Source of the DNA: Cystobacter fuscus
GTDB lineage: Bacteria; Myxococcota; Myxococcia; Myxococcales; Myxococcaceae
Assembly (NCBI RefSeq): GCF_002305875.1
Contig: NZ_CP022098.1
Coordinates: 1,178,001-1,242,000, forward strand
DNA: 64,000 bases
Direction: 5' to 3'
Below the pieces are notes generated by a model. It saw only the letters and a program-made list of their open reading frames with translations. It searched no databases and was not told the DNA's origin. This document shows, piece by piece, positions 1 through 9,067 of this stretch (position 1 is its first letter; each line of letters starts with the position of its first letter). The position numbers and the translations under genes are program-made.

Positions 1-2187
1 ATGACCACCAACGTGCCGCCCCACAACATGGGTGAGGTCATCGACGGCACGCTGCACCTCATCGATCACCCCACCGCGACCGTGCGTGATCTGATGCAGT
101 TCATCACCGGTCCGGACTTCCCCACCGCCGGCATCATCACCGGCCGTGAGGGCATCGTCCGCGCCTACGAGACGGGCCGCGGGCAGATCACCATCCGGGC
201 GCGCACGGAGATCGAAACCTCCAAGAAGGGCGACCGCGAGAGCATCATCGTCACGGAAATCCCCTACCAGGTGAACAAGGCGCGGCTCATCGAGAAGATC
301 GCCGACCTGGTGCGCGACAAGAAGCTCGAGGGCATCAGCGACATCCGCGACGAGAGCGACCGCCAGGGCATGCGCATCGTGGTGGAGCTCAAGCGCGATG
401 CCATCTCCGGCGTGGTGCTCAACAACCTGTTCGCCAACACCCCCATGGAGACCACCTTCGGGGCGGTGATGCTCGCCATCGACGGCGGCCAGCCGCGCAC
501 GCTCACCCTCAAGGAGCTGCTCGACCGGTTCATCTCGCACCGCCGCGACGTGGTCACGCGCCGCAGCCGCTTCGAGCTGCGCAAGGCGCGCGCCCGCCGC
601 CACATCGTCGAGGGCCTGCTCGTCGCGCAGGATCTCATCGACCTGGTGGTGAGCCTCATCCGCGCCTCGAGGGACCCGGACGAGGCGCGCTGGGGCCTCA
701 TGCACATCCTGTCGCCCGAGCTCTACGAGCAGGAGCGCTTCAAGAACCTGCAGCGCATCGACTACGCGCAGGCCAAGGCGCAGATGGCGCTGCTCGAGTC
801 GCGCGCGCGCGCCGAGGAGCCCAACTACTCGGGCCTGGAGCACCGCTACGAGGGCGCCGGCTTCAGCGAGGATCAGGCCAAGAACATCCTCGAGATGCGC
901 CTGCAGCGGCTCACCGGCCTGCAGCGCGAGGAGCTGTTCCGCGAGCTGGTGGACCTGGTGCGCGAAATCCTCCGCCTGGAGGACATCCTCGCCCACGAGA
1001 CGAGCCTGCTCAACGTCATCAAGACGGAGCTCAAGGAGATCCGCGAGCGCTACAGCGACAAGCGGCGCACGGAGATCACCGGCGCGGTGGAGGAGATCAC
1101 CAGCGAGGACCTCATCGCCGAGGAGACCATGGTGGTGACGCTCTCGCACACCGGCTACGTGAAGCGCTCGCCGCTGTCCGAGTACCGGGCGCAGAAGCGC
1201 GGTGGGCGCGGCAAGACGGGGGCCACGACGAAGGAGGACGATTTCGTCACCGACATGTTCGTGGCGAGCACCCACGCCTTCCTCATGCCCATCACCAACA
1301 AGGGCCGGCTCTACTCGCTCAAGGTGCACGAGCTGCCGCTCGCCGGCCGCACCTCGCGCGGCAAGGCCATGGTGAACCTGGTGCAGTTCGGCGAGGGCGA
1401 GCGGCTCGCCCAGGTACTGGTGACGCGCGAGTTCGGTGAGAACCAGTTCGTCTTCTTCGTGACGAAGAAGGGCGTGGTCAAGCGCACGGACCTGTCGGCG
1501 TTCGCCAACGTGCGCGTGAGCGGCATCATCGCGCTGGGCATCGACGAGGGGGACGAGCTCGTCGCGGTGAAGATCACCGACGGCTCCAAGGACATCCTCC
1601 TGTCCACCGCGCTCGGCATGAGCATCCGCTTCCCCGAGCAGGAAGTGCGCTCCATGGGCCGCCAGGCCTACGGCGTGAAGGGCATCACCCTGGAGGACGG
1701 CGACGAGGTGGTGGGCGCCGACGTGGTGGAGAAGGACACCACCATCCTCACGGTGACGGAGAACGGCTACGGCAAGCGCACCCAGGAGGCCGAGTACCGG
1801 CAGCAGGGCCGTGGCGGCAAGGGCATCATCGACATCAAGACCACCGAGCGGAATGGCAAGGTGGTGGGCCTCGTGCCGGTGACGGACAAGGACGAGGTGA
1901 TGCTGGTGACCAACGGCGGCATGCTCATCCGCATGAAGGCCAAGGAAATCTCCGTCATCGGCCGCAACACGCAGGGCGTGCGGCTCATCGCCCTGGAGAG
2001 CGCCGAGGAGAAGGTGACGGGCATCTCCAAGCTGCCCGAGTCCGAGGAGGACGAGAGCGAGGCGGGCGAGACGGGCGAAGCGGTGGCGAGCGAGTCCGCG
2101 TCCGCCGCGAAGTCCGCGCCGCCCGAGGGCGCCGAGTCGTCCGAGGACTCTGAATCGCCCGAGGGCTCCGAGCCCGAGCAGGGCTGA
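1..2187 (+). CDS. gyrA: DNA gyrase subunit A, C-terminal part (5' end outside window)
   Basis: GyrA is the breakage-reunion subunit of the A2B2 DNA gyrase that introduces negative supercoils. The window opens inside the gene: the first residues (NVPPHNMGEV, then GPDFPTAGII) match the region around residue 180 of full-length GyrA. The winged-helix domain and catalytic tyrosine therefore lie upstream, and the Met at position 1 is internal. The coiled-coil tower runs to about residue 360. A beta-pinwheel C-terminal domain follows, with the GyrA-box QKRGGRG at residues 398-404, which is needed for DNA wrapping in true gyrase rather than topoisomerase IV. The last 45 residues are an acidic Ser/Glu/Ala tail of low complexity. 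The assignment is secure; only the left boundary is artificial. Confidence 0.97.
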   Translation: MTTNVPPHNMGEVIDGTLHLIDHPTATVRDLMQFITGPDFPTAGIITGREGIVRAYETGRGQITIRARTEIETSKKGDRESIIVTEIPYQVNKARLIEKIADLVRDKKLEGISDIRDESDRQGMRIVVELKRDAISGVVLNNLFANTPMETTFGAVMLAIDGGQPRTLTLKELLDRFISHRRDVVTRRSRFELRKARARRHIVEGLLVAQDLIDLVVSLIRASRDPDEARWGLMHILSPELYEQERFKNLQRIDYAQAKAQMALLESRARAEEPNYSGLEHRYEGAGFSEDQAKNILEMRLQRLTGLQREELFRELVDLVREILRLEDILAHETSLLNVIKTELKEIRERYSDKRRTEITGAVEEITSEDLIAEETMVVTLSHTGYVKRSPLSEYRAQKRGGRGKTGATTKEDDFVTDMFVASTHAFLMPITNKGRLYSLKVHELPLAGRTSRGKAMVNLVQFGEGERLAQVLVTREFGENQFVFFVTKKGVVKRTDLSAFANVRVSGIIALGIDEGDELVAVKITDGSKDILLSTALGMSIRFPEQEVRSMGRQAYGVKGITLEDGDEVVGADVVEKDTTILTVTENGYGKRTQEAEYRQQGRGGKGIIDIKTTERNGKVVGLVPVTDKDEVMLVTNGGMLIRMKAKEISVIGRNTQGVRLIALESAEEKVTGISKLPESEEDESEAGETGEAVASESASAAKSAPPEGAESSEDSESPEGSEPEQG

Positions 2188-2206
2188 GCCGCTGATGCAG
2201 CGCGAG

Positions 2207-2243
2207 GGCGGGCCGCCTGGTACACGAGCGGCCCGCCTTTCCT
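2207..2243 (+). terminator. Intrinsic terminator after gyrA
   Basis: A perfect 10-bp GC-only stem (GGCGGGCCGC pairing with GCGGCCCGCC, 2207-2216 and 2228-2237) with an 11-nt loop is followed by a short T-rich run. It begins 20 nt after the gyrA stop codon. Confidence 0.8.
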
Positions 2244-2291
2244 ACGACCGGGTCGCGCAATGATTTCACGCCCCTTTTCGTAAGCAGGGGC

Positions 2292-2588
2292 ATGAACGTC
2301 GCCGGTCTTCGAGTCATGGGAACGCGGTTCTTCCGTTACGTGCGAGATCCTCGCGTGCCGCGGTGGCGGCGGCTGATGGGGGTGTTCGCCGTGGCCTACT
2401 TCCTCTTCCCCATGGATGTGGTGCCGGACTTCTTGCCCCTGCTGGGCTGGCTGGACGACCTCGGGGTGCTGGCCGGCGTGGCCTGGTTCATGACGCGGGA
2501 GCTGGAGAACTACCGGCCCGAGCCCATGGGGTGGCCCACGCCGGTGGACGGGCCTCGCACGGGCCGGTCTCCGCTCGGCGAGCGCTGA
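2292..2588 (+). CDS. YkvA family (DUF1232) small membrane protein
   Basis: A 98-residue protein. Residues 33-60 carry the DUF1232/YkvA signature: a hydrophobic helix followed by FPMDVVPDFLPLLGWLDDLG, which matches the family pattern D-x-x-PD-x-(I/L)P-x-(L/I)G-x-(L/I)DD. Members are predicted to be small membrane-associated proteins of unknown biochemical role. It is preceded by the gyrA terminator and so probably has its own promoter. The start at 2292 has a purine-rich GCAGGGG just upstream. The C-terminal 20 residues are Pro/Gly/Arg rich and probably disordered. Family assignment is firm; function is unknown. Confidence 0.8.
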   Translation: MNVAGLRVMGTRFFRYVRDPRVPRWRRLMGVFAVAYFLFPMDVVPDFLPLLGWLDDLGVLAGVAWFMTRELENYRPEPMGWPTPVDGPRTGRSPLGER

Positions 2589-2604
2589 AGCGGAGCCACC
2601 GGAG

Positions 2605-5142
2605 TCAGCGCGTGGCCAGGGCGTCCACGTGCTGGCGCAGCTTCCCCTCATCCGCCAACCGGGCGCTGAGTTCCGCGAGCGGGCGCGCCGCCTGGGAGAT
2701 GCGCCCCCGGGTGCGAGGGCCCGCGGACACGAGCCACGCCACGCCCAGGGCCAGCTCGGCCACCTCGGTGGCCTCTCCCAACGAGGGCAGCAGCGCGAGC
2801 AGGGCCTCCACGGCCTTCTTCACCTGGCTGCCATGGAGCGCATGGCCGCTGGTGATGCCCTGGCGCAGCAACTCCAGCAGGGCGAGCGCGGTGGCACGTG
2901 CCTGCCGCACGGGCTCGCTCCCCGGGCCGGTGCCCGCCCACAGGCCGCTGGCGAGCTGCTGGCCGAGCAGCTCCACGGGGGCCTCCCGGGAGGCCCCATC
3001 CGCGCCCCCCTCGTCGTCCAGCGCCATGTCCGCCATGGACGGAGGGGCGCTCAGTGCCTCCTGGAGGGAGTCGGTCGCCTCCTCCATGCGAGCCAGCCTC
3101 GAACCCGTGGTCTCCTCCTCGCCGGGCGGGCCATGGACCGCGCCGCTCCGGCTCCTCTTGGCCAGGGGCCGGGGCGCGGCCGGCGCGGGGGCCGGGGCTC
3201 TCGGAGGCGGAGGAGGCGCCGCCAGGGTGGGCGCCGCGGCCCCGCGTGCGCTGGCGGCGGAGGGGGGCATGGGAGCGACGGCCTTTCGGGGCATGCCGGG
3301 CTTGCTCAGCTCCTTCTTCGCCGTGTCCTGGTCCGCCGTGCCGAACATGGCCCAGCCGGCGGGGGCGTGGACGGGGATGACGCGCGTCTCGGGTTGACCC
3401 GAGGCCCGGCGCTCGCCCGTGCGCTCCTCCACCACGACGAAGGAGGTGTAGGGCGTCACGAGCCCGTGCGCGAGCGCGAGCTGGAGGATGCGCTCCTTGA
3501 GTGCCTCGGCCCGCCGGCCCACGAGCGCGGCGGCCTGCCATCCGCGGATGCGCTCGGCGGCCCACAGCTTCTCCACCGCGGGCCGGTCGCTCGTCGCGGG
3601 GAAGTTCACGGCGATGGCGAGGGTGAAGGGCTCCGCCCCCGAGCGGCCCTTGAGCACCACCGTGCCCGTGCCCGGCGTGGTGTACCGGCCGAAGAGACTC
3701 CAGGGCGTGCCATCCACGAGCGACGGGAGCTCGGCGGGCGCCAGCTCCGTGGCCTCCACGCCCTCGAAGCGCACCTGCACGTCCGTCACGCGCGGGGCGA
3801 GCGCCCGCGAGAACTGGGCCACCACCTTGTCGTCGATGCGCTCGCCGGGGTGGATGAACTCCACCGCTCCGCCCGTCTGTCGCGCCAGATCCTTGAGCAG
3901 CGCGTCGCTCACGTTGGTGCCGATGCCGAAGGAGTAGACGCGCGCCGTCCGACGCGCGGCCAGCACCGCCTGGAGGATCTCCGACTCGTTGCCCACCTGT
4001 CCGTCCGTGAGCAGCACCACCACGCCCTCCGGCATGGCCTCCACCGCGGCGCGCAGGGGCTCGAGCAGCTCCGTGCCGCCATGGGCTCGTAGCGCCGCCA
4101 CCCACCGGTCCGCCTGCTCCAGCGTCTTCTGGGTGAAGGTCACCGGCTGGGGCGAGAAGAGGTGGAAGCTGTTCTCGAAGGCGATGATGTTGAAGCGATC
4201 CCCCTCGCGCAGGTGGCGCAGGCACAGCCTCAACGCGCCCTGGGCCTGGGGCAGACTCTCGCCATCCATGGAGCCCGAGGTGTCCACCACGAACACCACC
4301 TCCTGCCGCCGGGGCGCGCCGGCCATGCCCAGCAGGTCCGGCACCACGGTGAGGGCGAAGGTGCCCGGCGCGTCGCCCTGGCGGTGGGTGACGAGCGGAG
4401 TGAAGGCCGTATCCGTGTCCGGGCCGCGGATGTTCAGCACGACATCTCGATCCAGCACCACGCCCGGCCGGGCGAGCGTCACGCGCGTGTCGCCTCCGGT
4501 GCGCGTGAGCTGGAGCGCGTGCGAGGGGCTCTCCACCACCACCTCGCGGCCCAGGGACACGAGCAGCTCGAGCGTGAGGCCATAGGGGGCGTCGCCCACG
4601 GGCGGGGTGATGCGGTCCGCGTCGGGCACCCGGCTCGTCGGCTCGGCCACGCCGTGAGAGGTACGGTCTCCCGAGGGCGTGCCGGGGATGTAGCGGGGGG
4701 CGACGAGCGTGGGCAGCACCCAGCACAGGCTTCCCTCTTCCACCTGGAGGACCTGGAGGAACTCCACCTCCACGCGCGTCTCCTCCCCGGGCAGCAGGTT
4801 GCCCACCTGGGCGGTGAAGACGTTGGGGCGCTCCTGGTCGAGCAGCGCGGCGCCATGGCCGGCCGTCACCGCGTCGTCGTAGGTGTGGAAGGCCTTCTCC
4901 CTCTCCTGGAGCACGGCCTGCACGCGCCGCCCGGCGCACTCGAGCGAGAAGGCGGTGAGGGTGGCGTCCGAGGGCAGCGGAAAGACATACACGGCCTCGA
5001 TGGGCCGCGGCTCGGTGTTGCGGTAGCGCTGGCACACGCGCACCCGGGCATGGCCTCCGAGCAGCTCTCCGGTGACGTCCACCCCCTGCAAGGCCACCTG
5101 GGTGCCGCCGCGCGTGTACAGACCGGCCTTCTCGTCGTGCAT
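2605..5142 (-). CDS. VIT and von Willebrand factor A domain protein
   Basis: An 845-residue protein resembling inter-alpha-trypsin inhibitor heavy chains. An N-terminal VIT domain (about residues 1-130, with VRVCQRYRNTEPRPIEAVYVFPL) precedes a vWA domain whose metal-ion-dependent adhesion site DTSGS lies near residue 285. The vWA fold ends around residue 470. The C-terminal third is Pro/Ala rich, then helical. No signal peptide is seen, so it is probably cytoplasmic or exported by an unusual route; partners are unknown. ATG 5142 is chosen because it lies 4 nt after the stop of the upstream MerR gene and has AGGAAAGG before it. The same frame is open further upstream, but that part has random Ser/Arg/Pro composition and overlaps the MerR gene. 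The two genes most likely form an operon. Confidence 0.85.
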   Translation of the reverse strand: MHDEKAGLYTRGGTQVALQGVDVTGELLGGHARVRVCQRYRNTEPRPIEAVYVFPLPSDATLTAFSLECAGRRVQAVLQEREKAFHTYDDAVTAGHGAALLDQERPNVFTAQVGNLLPGEETRVEVEFLQVLQVEEGSLCWVLPTLVAPRYIPGTPSGDRTSHGVAEPTSRVPDADRITPPVGDAPYGLTLELLVSLGREVVVESPSHALQLTRTGGDTRVTLARPGVVLDRDVVLNIRGPDTDTAFTPLVTHRQGDAPGTFALTVVPDLLGMAGAPRRQEVVFVVDTSGSMDGESLPQAQGALRLCLRHLREGDRFNIIAFENSFHLFSPQPVTFTQKTLEQADRWVAALRAHGGTELLEPLRAAVEAMPEGVVVLLTDGQVGNESEILQAVLAARRTARVYSFGIGTNVSDALLKDLARQTGGAVEFIHPGERIDDKVVAQFSRALAPRVTDVQVRFEGVEATELAPAELPSLVDGTPWSLFGRYTTPGTGTVVLKGRSGAEPFTLAIAVNFPATSDRPAVEKLWAAERIRGWQAAALVGRRAEALKERILQLALAHGLVTPYTSFVVVEERTGERRASGQPETRVIPVHAPAGWAMFGTADQDTAKKELSKPGMPRKAVAPMPPSAASARGAAAPTLAAPPPPPRAPAPAPAAPRPLAKRSRSGAVHGPPGEEETTGSRLARMEEATDSLQEALSAPPSMADMALDDEGGADGASREAPVELLGQQLASGLWAGTGPGSEPVRQARATALALLELLRQGITSGHALHGSQVKKAVEALLALLPSLGEATEVAELALGVAWLVSAGPRTRGRISQAARPLAELSARLADEGKLRQHVDALATR

Positions 5143-5146
5143 GGCT

Positions 5147-5650
5147 CTACCTTTCCTGGGACTGCTGGAGGAGGGCGCGCAGGTGCTCCGCGAGCGCCCG
5201 GGTCTTCGCATCCGCCGTGTCGGCGAGGTGCAGTTCGAGTCCCGGTGCCAGCTCCCATCGTCGCCAGCTCGTCGGGGCGGCGGAAGGGGAGGCCGATTCG
5301 GGCGGGGAAACGGGGGCCGGCGCGGGCACCGCCGGGGATGGCTCCGAGGTCCCCGCGGGGGGCGGTGCGGACGGCTCGGCCTCGGCGAGCGCCTGGAGGG
5401 CCTCGGGGGTGAGCCGTGCCAGCTCCACCTGGATGGCATCGAGGGGGAGGAAGCGGGCCTGGAGGACGCGGATGGCCTTGAGGCGCAGCAGGTGCTCCTC
5501 GCCATAGACGGTGTCGGGACCCTTGAAGGGCGGAGCGGGCAGCAGGCCCCGTTGCACGTAGTAGCGCACGGTCCTCGGGGTCACCCCCACCGCCTCGGCC
5601 AGCTCCGAGAGCTTCCACTCCCGGGATGTTTTCGCCTGACTCACGAACAT
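5147..5650 (-). CDS. MerR family transcriptional regulator
   Basis: A 167-residue regulator. The N-terminal winged HTH is clear (WKLSELAEAVGVTPRTVRYY around residues 11-30, then QRGLLP and a wing containing GEEHLLRLKAIRVLQ). After the DNA-binding domain comes a Pro/Ala-rich linker and a short C-terminal segment with no recognisable ligand site: no Cys cluster of the metal-sensing MerRs and no drug-binding domain. It directly precedes the VIT/vWA gene and probably regulates that operon and itself. The start is uncertain: ATG 5650 gives a full HTH, but the best promoter lies so close that GTG 5644 used as a leaderless start is also possible. Confidence 0.85.
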   Translation of the reverse strand: MFVSQAKTSREWKLSELAEAVGVTPRTVRYYVQRGLLPAPPFKGPDTVYGEEHLLRLKAIRVLQARFLPLDAIQVELARLTPEALQALAEAEPSAPPPAGTSEPSPAVPAPAPVSPPESASPSAAPTSWRRWELAPGLELHLADTADAKTRALAEHLRALLQQSQER

Positions 5651-5651
5651 G

Positions 5652-5680
5652 ACAGTAGAACTCGACACATTCAGTGTCAA
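5652..5680 (-). promoter_or_regulatory. Candidate promoter and operator of the MerR gene
   Basis: On the minus strand a consensus -35 TTGACA (5680-5675) is separated by 17 nt from TACTGT (5657-5652). A perfect inverted repeat GACAC-N5-GTGTC (5664-5678) overlaps the -35 box, as expected for an autoregulatory operator. The predicted start of transcription falls at about 5645, inside or at the start of the reading frame. This is a sequence-only call. Confidence 0.45.
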
Positions 5681-5821
5681 GATGCCGCTGTCGATTCGCC
5701 ACTGTCACGTTCTTCGGGAGGGTGGCTGGGGGAGCGAGGAGTCGTGCGGGAGTGGGCGGGGTGGGGGCGGCGGGGCTACGGTGCGCCGCGCTGTTTCACG
5801 CAGGGAAGGCAGGGCCCGCCG

Positions 5822-7555
5822 ATGCGGGGAGAGTCATCCCAACACGTTGATGAACACGTTGATGATGGTGCCCGGGCCCGAGGCGCGGCACGGCTCGCCC
5901 TCTGGGGGGCGGTCCTGTTCGCGCTGGGGGCAGGCTGTGCGCGCCGGGTGCCCGAGGACGCGCGAGTGGAGACGACAGTCTACGTGGCACGCCGCATCCG
6001 CACCCTGGACGCGGAGCGGCCGGAAGCCGAGGCCCTGGCGGTGCGCCGGGGGCAGTTGGTGGCGGTGGGGACGAAGCGGGAGGTGCTGGAGGCGGCGGGC
6101 GAGGGGGCTCGCGTCGTCGATCTGGGCAAGGCCGTGGTGGTGCCCGGGCTGGTGGACGCGCACGCGCACCTGGCGGGGCTGGGCCTGAGCCTGACGGTGG
6201 CCCGGCTGGAGGGCACGCGCTCGGTGGACGAGGCCGTGAGGCGGCTCGCCGAGGCACCGGCCACGAGCTTCCAGGGCGACTGGCTCATCGGCAAGGGGTG
6301 GGATCAGAACGGGTGGCCGGGGGGCGGGTTCCCGGGCCGGGCCGAGCTGGATGCGCGCTTTCCCACGACGCCGGTGTACCTCACGCGGGTGGACCACCAC
6401 GCGGCGTGGGTGAATGGCGAGGCGCTGCGGCGCGCGGGCATCACCCGGGACACGCCGGACCCGGCGGGGGGGCGAATCCTCCGGGACGCGGCGGGCGAGC
6501 CCACGGGGGTGCTGGTGGACAACGCCATGGAGCTGGTGGCGCCCCGGGTGCCGCCGCCCACGGACGAGCAGCTCGAGGCGCGGCTCGCGGCGGCGCTGGA
6601 GCGGTGCGCCCAGGTGGGGCTGACGGGGGTGCACGACGCGGGGATGGACCCGCGCACGTTCCGGTTGCTGCAGCGCTGGGACATGGTGGGGCGGCTGCCG
6701 GTGCGGGTGTACGCGATGGCGGACGGGCAGGGGGAGGCGCGGCGGACGTACCTGGAGCTGGGGACGTTCGGCGGGCGGCTGCTGGAGATGAAGTCGGTGA
6801 AGTTCCTGCTGGACGGGGCGCTGGGCTCTCGGGGCGCGGCGCTGCACGCGGCCTACAGCGACGCGCCGGGGGAGACGGGGCTGTTGTTGATGGAGCCCGA
6901 GGAGCTGGAGGCGCGCACGGAGGCCTTCATGGAGCGGGGCTTCCAGGTGTGCGTGCACGCGATTGGAGACCGGGCGAACACGCTGGTGGTGGACACGCTG
7001 ATTCGCGCCGCGGCGAAGACGAAGACGCAGGGGCTGCGGCACCGGGTGGAGCACGCGCAGATTCTCCGGCCCGAGGACATCCGGAAGCTGGGGGCGGCGG
7101 GGCTGGTGGCGAGCGTGCAGCCGACGCACGCGACGAGCGACATGGGGTGGGCGGAGGCGAGGCTGGGGGCGGAGCGGCTGAAGGGCGCGTACGCGTGGAA
7201 GAGCCTGAAGGAGGCGGGGGCGGTGCTGGCGCTGGGCAGCGACTTCCCCATCGAGAGCCCGGACGTGCTGGCGGGACTGTACGCGGCGAGGACGCGTCAG
7301 GACGCGAGGGGCCAGCCCCAGGGCGGGTGGAGGCCCGAGGAGCGGCTGACGGGGGAGGAGGCGCTGGAGGGCTTCACGCTGGGGCCGGCGTGGGCGTCGT
7401 TCGCGGAGGAGCGCCGGGGGCGGCTGAAGGTGGGGATGGAGGCGGACTTCACGGCGCTGTCGGTGGACCCGGTGGAGGACGCACCGCGGGCGTTGGTGGA
7501 CGCGCGGGTGGTGGCCACGGTGGTGGACGGCCGCGAGGTGTACCGGGCGCCGTGA
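5822..7555 (+). CDS. Amidohydrolase family 3 (YtcJ-like) lipoprotein
   Basis: A 577-residue metal-dependent hydrolase of the amidohydrolase superfamily. The N-terminus has a hydrophobic segment ending in the lipobox LGAGC (Cys at about residue 39), so the protein is probably a lipoprotein. Metal and catalytic motifs appear in family order: HxH (His114, His116 in VDAHAHL), a KFLLDGALGSRGAA segment, HAIGD, RVEHAQ and LGSDFPIE with the final Asp. YtcJ-like enzymes hydrolyse N-acyl, carbamate or imide-type bonds; the substrate cannot be told from sequence. ATG 5822 is chosen because the open frame further left is compositional noise. It converges with the LysR gene, so a shared promoter is excluded. 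Confidence 0.85.
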   Translation: MRGESSQHVDEHVDDGARARGAARLALWGAVLFALGAGCARRVPEDARVETTVYVARRIRTLDAERPEAEALAVRRGQLVAVGTKREVLEAAGEGARVVDLGKAVVVPGLVDAHAHLAGLGLSLTVARLEGTRSVDEAVRRLAEAPATSFQGDWLIGKGWDQNGWPGGGFPGRAELDARFPTTPVYLTRVDHHAAWVNGEALRRAGITRDTPDPAGGRILRDAAGEPTGVLVDNAMELVAPRVPPPTDEQLEARLAAALERCAQVGLTGVHDAGMDPRTFRLLQRWDMVGRLPVRVYAMADGQGEARRTYLELGTFGGRLLEMKSVKFLLDGALGSRGAALHAAYSDAPGETGLLLMEPEELEARTEAFMERGFQVCVHAIGDRANTLVVDTLIRAAAKTKTQGLRHRVEHAQILRPEDIRKLGAAGLVASVQPTHATSDMGWAEARLGAERLKGAYAWKSLKEAGAVLALGSDFPIESPDVLAGLYAARTRQDARGQPQGGWRPEERLTGEEALEGFTLGPAWASFAEERRGRLKVGMEADFTALSVDPVEDAPRALVDARVVATVVDGREVYRAP

Positions 7556-7568
7556 CGCGAGGGGGCGC

Positions 7569-8462
7569 TCAGCCGAAGAGCTGGGCGCGAGCGCTCTCGG
7601 CGATGGCGACGACGGCGGGGTGGCGCAGCCGGCGCTCGACGGAGATGGCGTAGAAGCCGGTCTCGATGTCCTCGGTGCGGCCGAGGACGGAGACATTGAA
7701 CTGGCGGCAGACCTCGGCCTCGATGATGGAGGGGGCGGCGAAGACGCCGTGGCCGCGCTGCCCGAAGGCCTCGAGCAGGGCGCTGTCGTCGAAGTCGCCG
7801 ACGACGCGCGGGTGGATGCCCTGGGCGTCGAACCAGGCGGTGAGGGCGCGCCGGAGGGAGGAGACCTCGGAGGGGAGGAGCAGGGGAGCGCCCTCGAGGG
7901 AGCCGGGGAAGCCGCGCGCGAGGTGGGCGAGGCGGGGGGCGGCGAAGAAGGAGATGCCGCAGGTGCCGAGCAGGTGGTTGAAGGAGCGGATGCTGACGGG
8001 CTCGGAGGAGGGGGTGTCGGCGAGGACGACGTCGAGCTCGTGCAGGGCGAGGGAGGCGAGGAGCTGGGGGAGGGAGCCTTCGCGGCAGGTGATGTGGATG
8101 TTGGGGAAGGCGTCGAAGGCGGGCTGGAGGAGGCGCTCGGCGACGAGCTTGGGGACGACGTCGGTGACGCCGACGGCGACGCGCAGCTGGCCCGAGGGCA
8201 GGCCGTGGATGGCGTTCTTGAGCTCGTTGCCGAGGCGGAAGATGTCGTCGGCGTAGCGCAGGACGGTGCGGCCGACGTCGGTGAGGACGAGGCGGCGGCC
8301 CTGGCGCTCGAGGAGCTTGTGACCGAGCGACTCCTCGAGGAGCTTGAGCTGGGCGCTGATGGTGGGCTGGGCGAGGTGGAGCTCCTGGCTGGCCTTGGCG
8401 ATGGAGCCGGAGCGGGCGACGGTCCAGAAGTAGAGGAGGTGGTGGTAGTTGAGCCAGCTCAC
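7569..8462 (-). CDS. nhaR: NhaR-type LysR family transcriptional regulator
   Basis: A 297-residue LysR regulator. The N-terminal HTH (about residues 5-60) begins with WLNYHHLLYFWTVARSGSIA, very close to the NhaR start. The effector-binding domain shows the NhaR-like pattern around VVGDFDDSALLEAFG and the GHGVFAAPSI segment. In enterobacteria NhaR activates a Na+/H+ antiporter gene in response to sodium. No antiporter gene lies beside it here, so its targets are unknown. Transcription runs away from the tRNA, and the gene is convergent with the amidohydrolase gene. Confidence 0.85.
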   Translation of the reverse strand: MSWLNYHHLLYFWTVARSGSIAKASQELHLAQPTISAQLKLLEESLGHKLLERQGRRLVLTDVGRTVLRYADDIFRLGNELKNAIHGLPSGQLRVAVGVTDVVPKLVAERLLQPAFDAFPNIHITCREGSLPQLLASLALHELDVVLADTPSSEPVSIRSFNHLLGTCGISFFAAPRLAHLARGFPGSLEGAPLLLPSEVSSLRRALTAWFDAQGIHPRVVGDFDDSALLEAFGQRGHGVFAAPSIIEAEVCRQFNVSVLGRTEDIETGFYAISVERRLRHPAVVAIAESARAQLFG

Positions 8463-8640
8463 GGGAGGGGCCTGCCGGGTGGGGGGGCGGGAGGGGGCAA
8501 GCGTGTGGGCGGTGGGGAGGGAGAAGCAAGGAGGGCGGGCGAGGGAGAAGAGGGGGAAGGAGGAGGGGAGTGAAGAAGCCGCTTGACGTGAGGGCCGAGT
8601 CCCCGTAAACCGCCCCTCGCTTCACGCGGCCGCGAGGCAC

Positions 8641-8713
8641 GCCCAGGTAGCTCAGTTGGTAGAGCAGGGGACTGAAAATCCCCGTGTCGGTGGTTCGATT
8701 CCGCCCCTGGGCA
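8641..8713 (+). tRNA. tRNA-Phe (GAA)
   Basis: A full cloverleaf: acceptor GCCCAGG/CCTGGGC with discriminator A, D arm AGCTCAGTTGGTAGAGC, anticodon stem GGGGA/TCCCC with loop CTGAAAA (anticodon GAA), and T arm GGTGG-TTCGATT-CCGCC. The 3' CCA is not encoded. Confidence 0.97.
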
Positions 8714-8730
8714 CAGAGTCGAAAAGTTCG

Positions 8731-8766
8731 AGGGCGTCAGGCTTCGGTCTGACGCCCTTTCTTTTT
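8731..8766 (+). terminator. Intrinsic terminator after tRNA-Phe
   Basis: A 12-bp stem (AGGGCGTCAGGC with GTCTGACGCCCT, one G-T pair) closes a TTCG tetraloop and runs into TTTCTTTTT. It begins 18 nt after the tRNA. Confidence 0.92.
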
Positions 8767-9067
8767 GCCCGCGAAGCTCAGGGTCCACTCGATGCGAAGG
8801 GCCAGAAGGTCTACGTCATCCGAGCCCGCCACGTTTTCATGACTTTCCCTTGCTTCATGTGGTTTCGCGGCATCGGATGGATTGGAGACAGAACTGGGAG
8901 TGCAAGGATATCGGTCTGGCTTGGAATGAATCCTGTCGGCTGTCCGACTCAGACACTGTGAGCGACTTCACCAGGAAGGTGTGAAGTCATTCACTCCCAG
9001 CGGCTCGCGGAAGACGTATCTTCCCATGGTAACGCATCACATTCCTGTCTCCCTGGGGGTCTGTTCC

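Noticed and set aside
264-707. Long open frames antisense to gyrA and to most other real genes
   Set aside because: High third-position GC keeps opposite and shifted frames open. These have Arg/Ser/Pro-rich composition, no ribosome-binding site and no domain.
5143-5505. N-terminal extension of the VIT/vWA protein
   Set aside because: In-frame and open, but overlaps the MerR gene and has low-complexity Ser/Pro/Arg composition; ATG 5142 with AGGAAAGG is better.
5072-5821. N-terminal extension of the amidohydrolase
   Set aside because: It would overlap the MerR gene on the other strand and bury the lipoprotein signal in the middle of the protein.
8641-8713. tRNA-Phe as an integration site for an island to its right
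   Set aside because: No integrase gene or repeated tRNA 3' end was found in the window.
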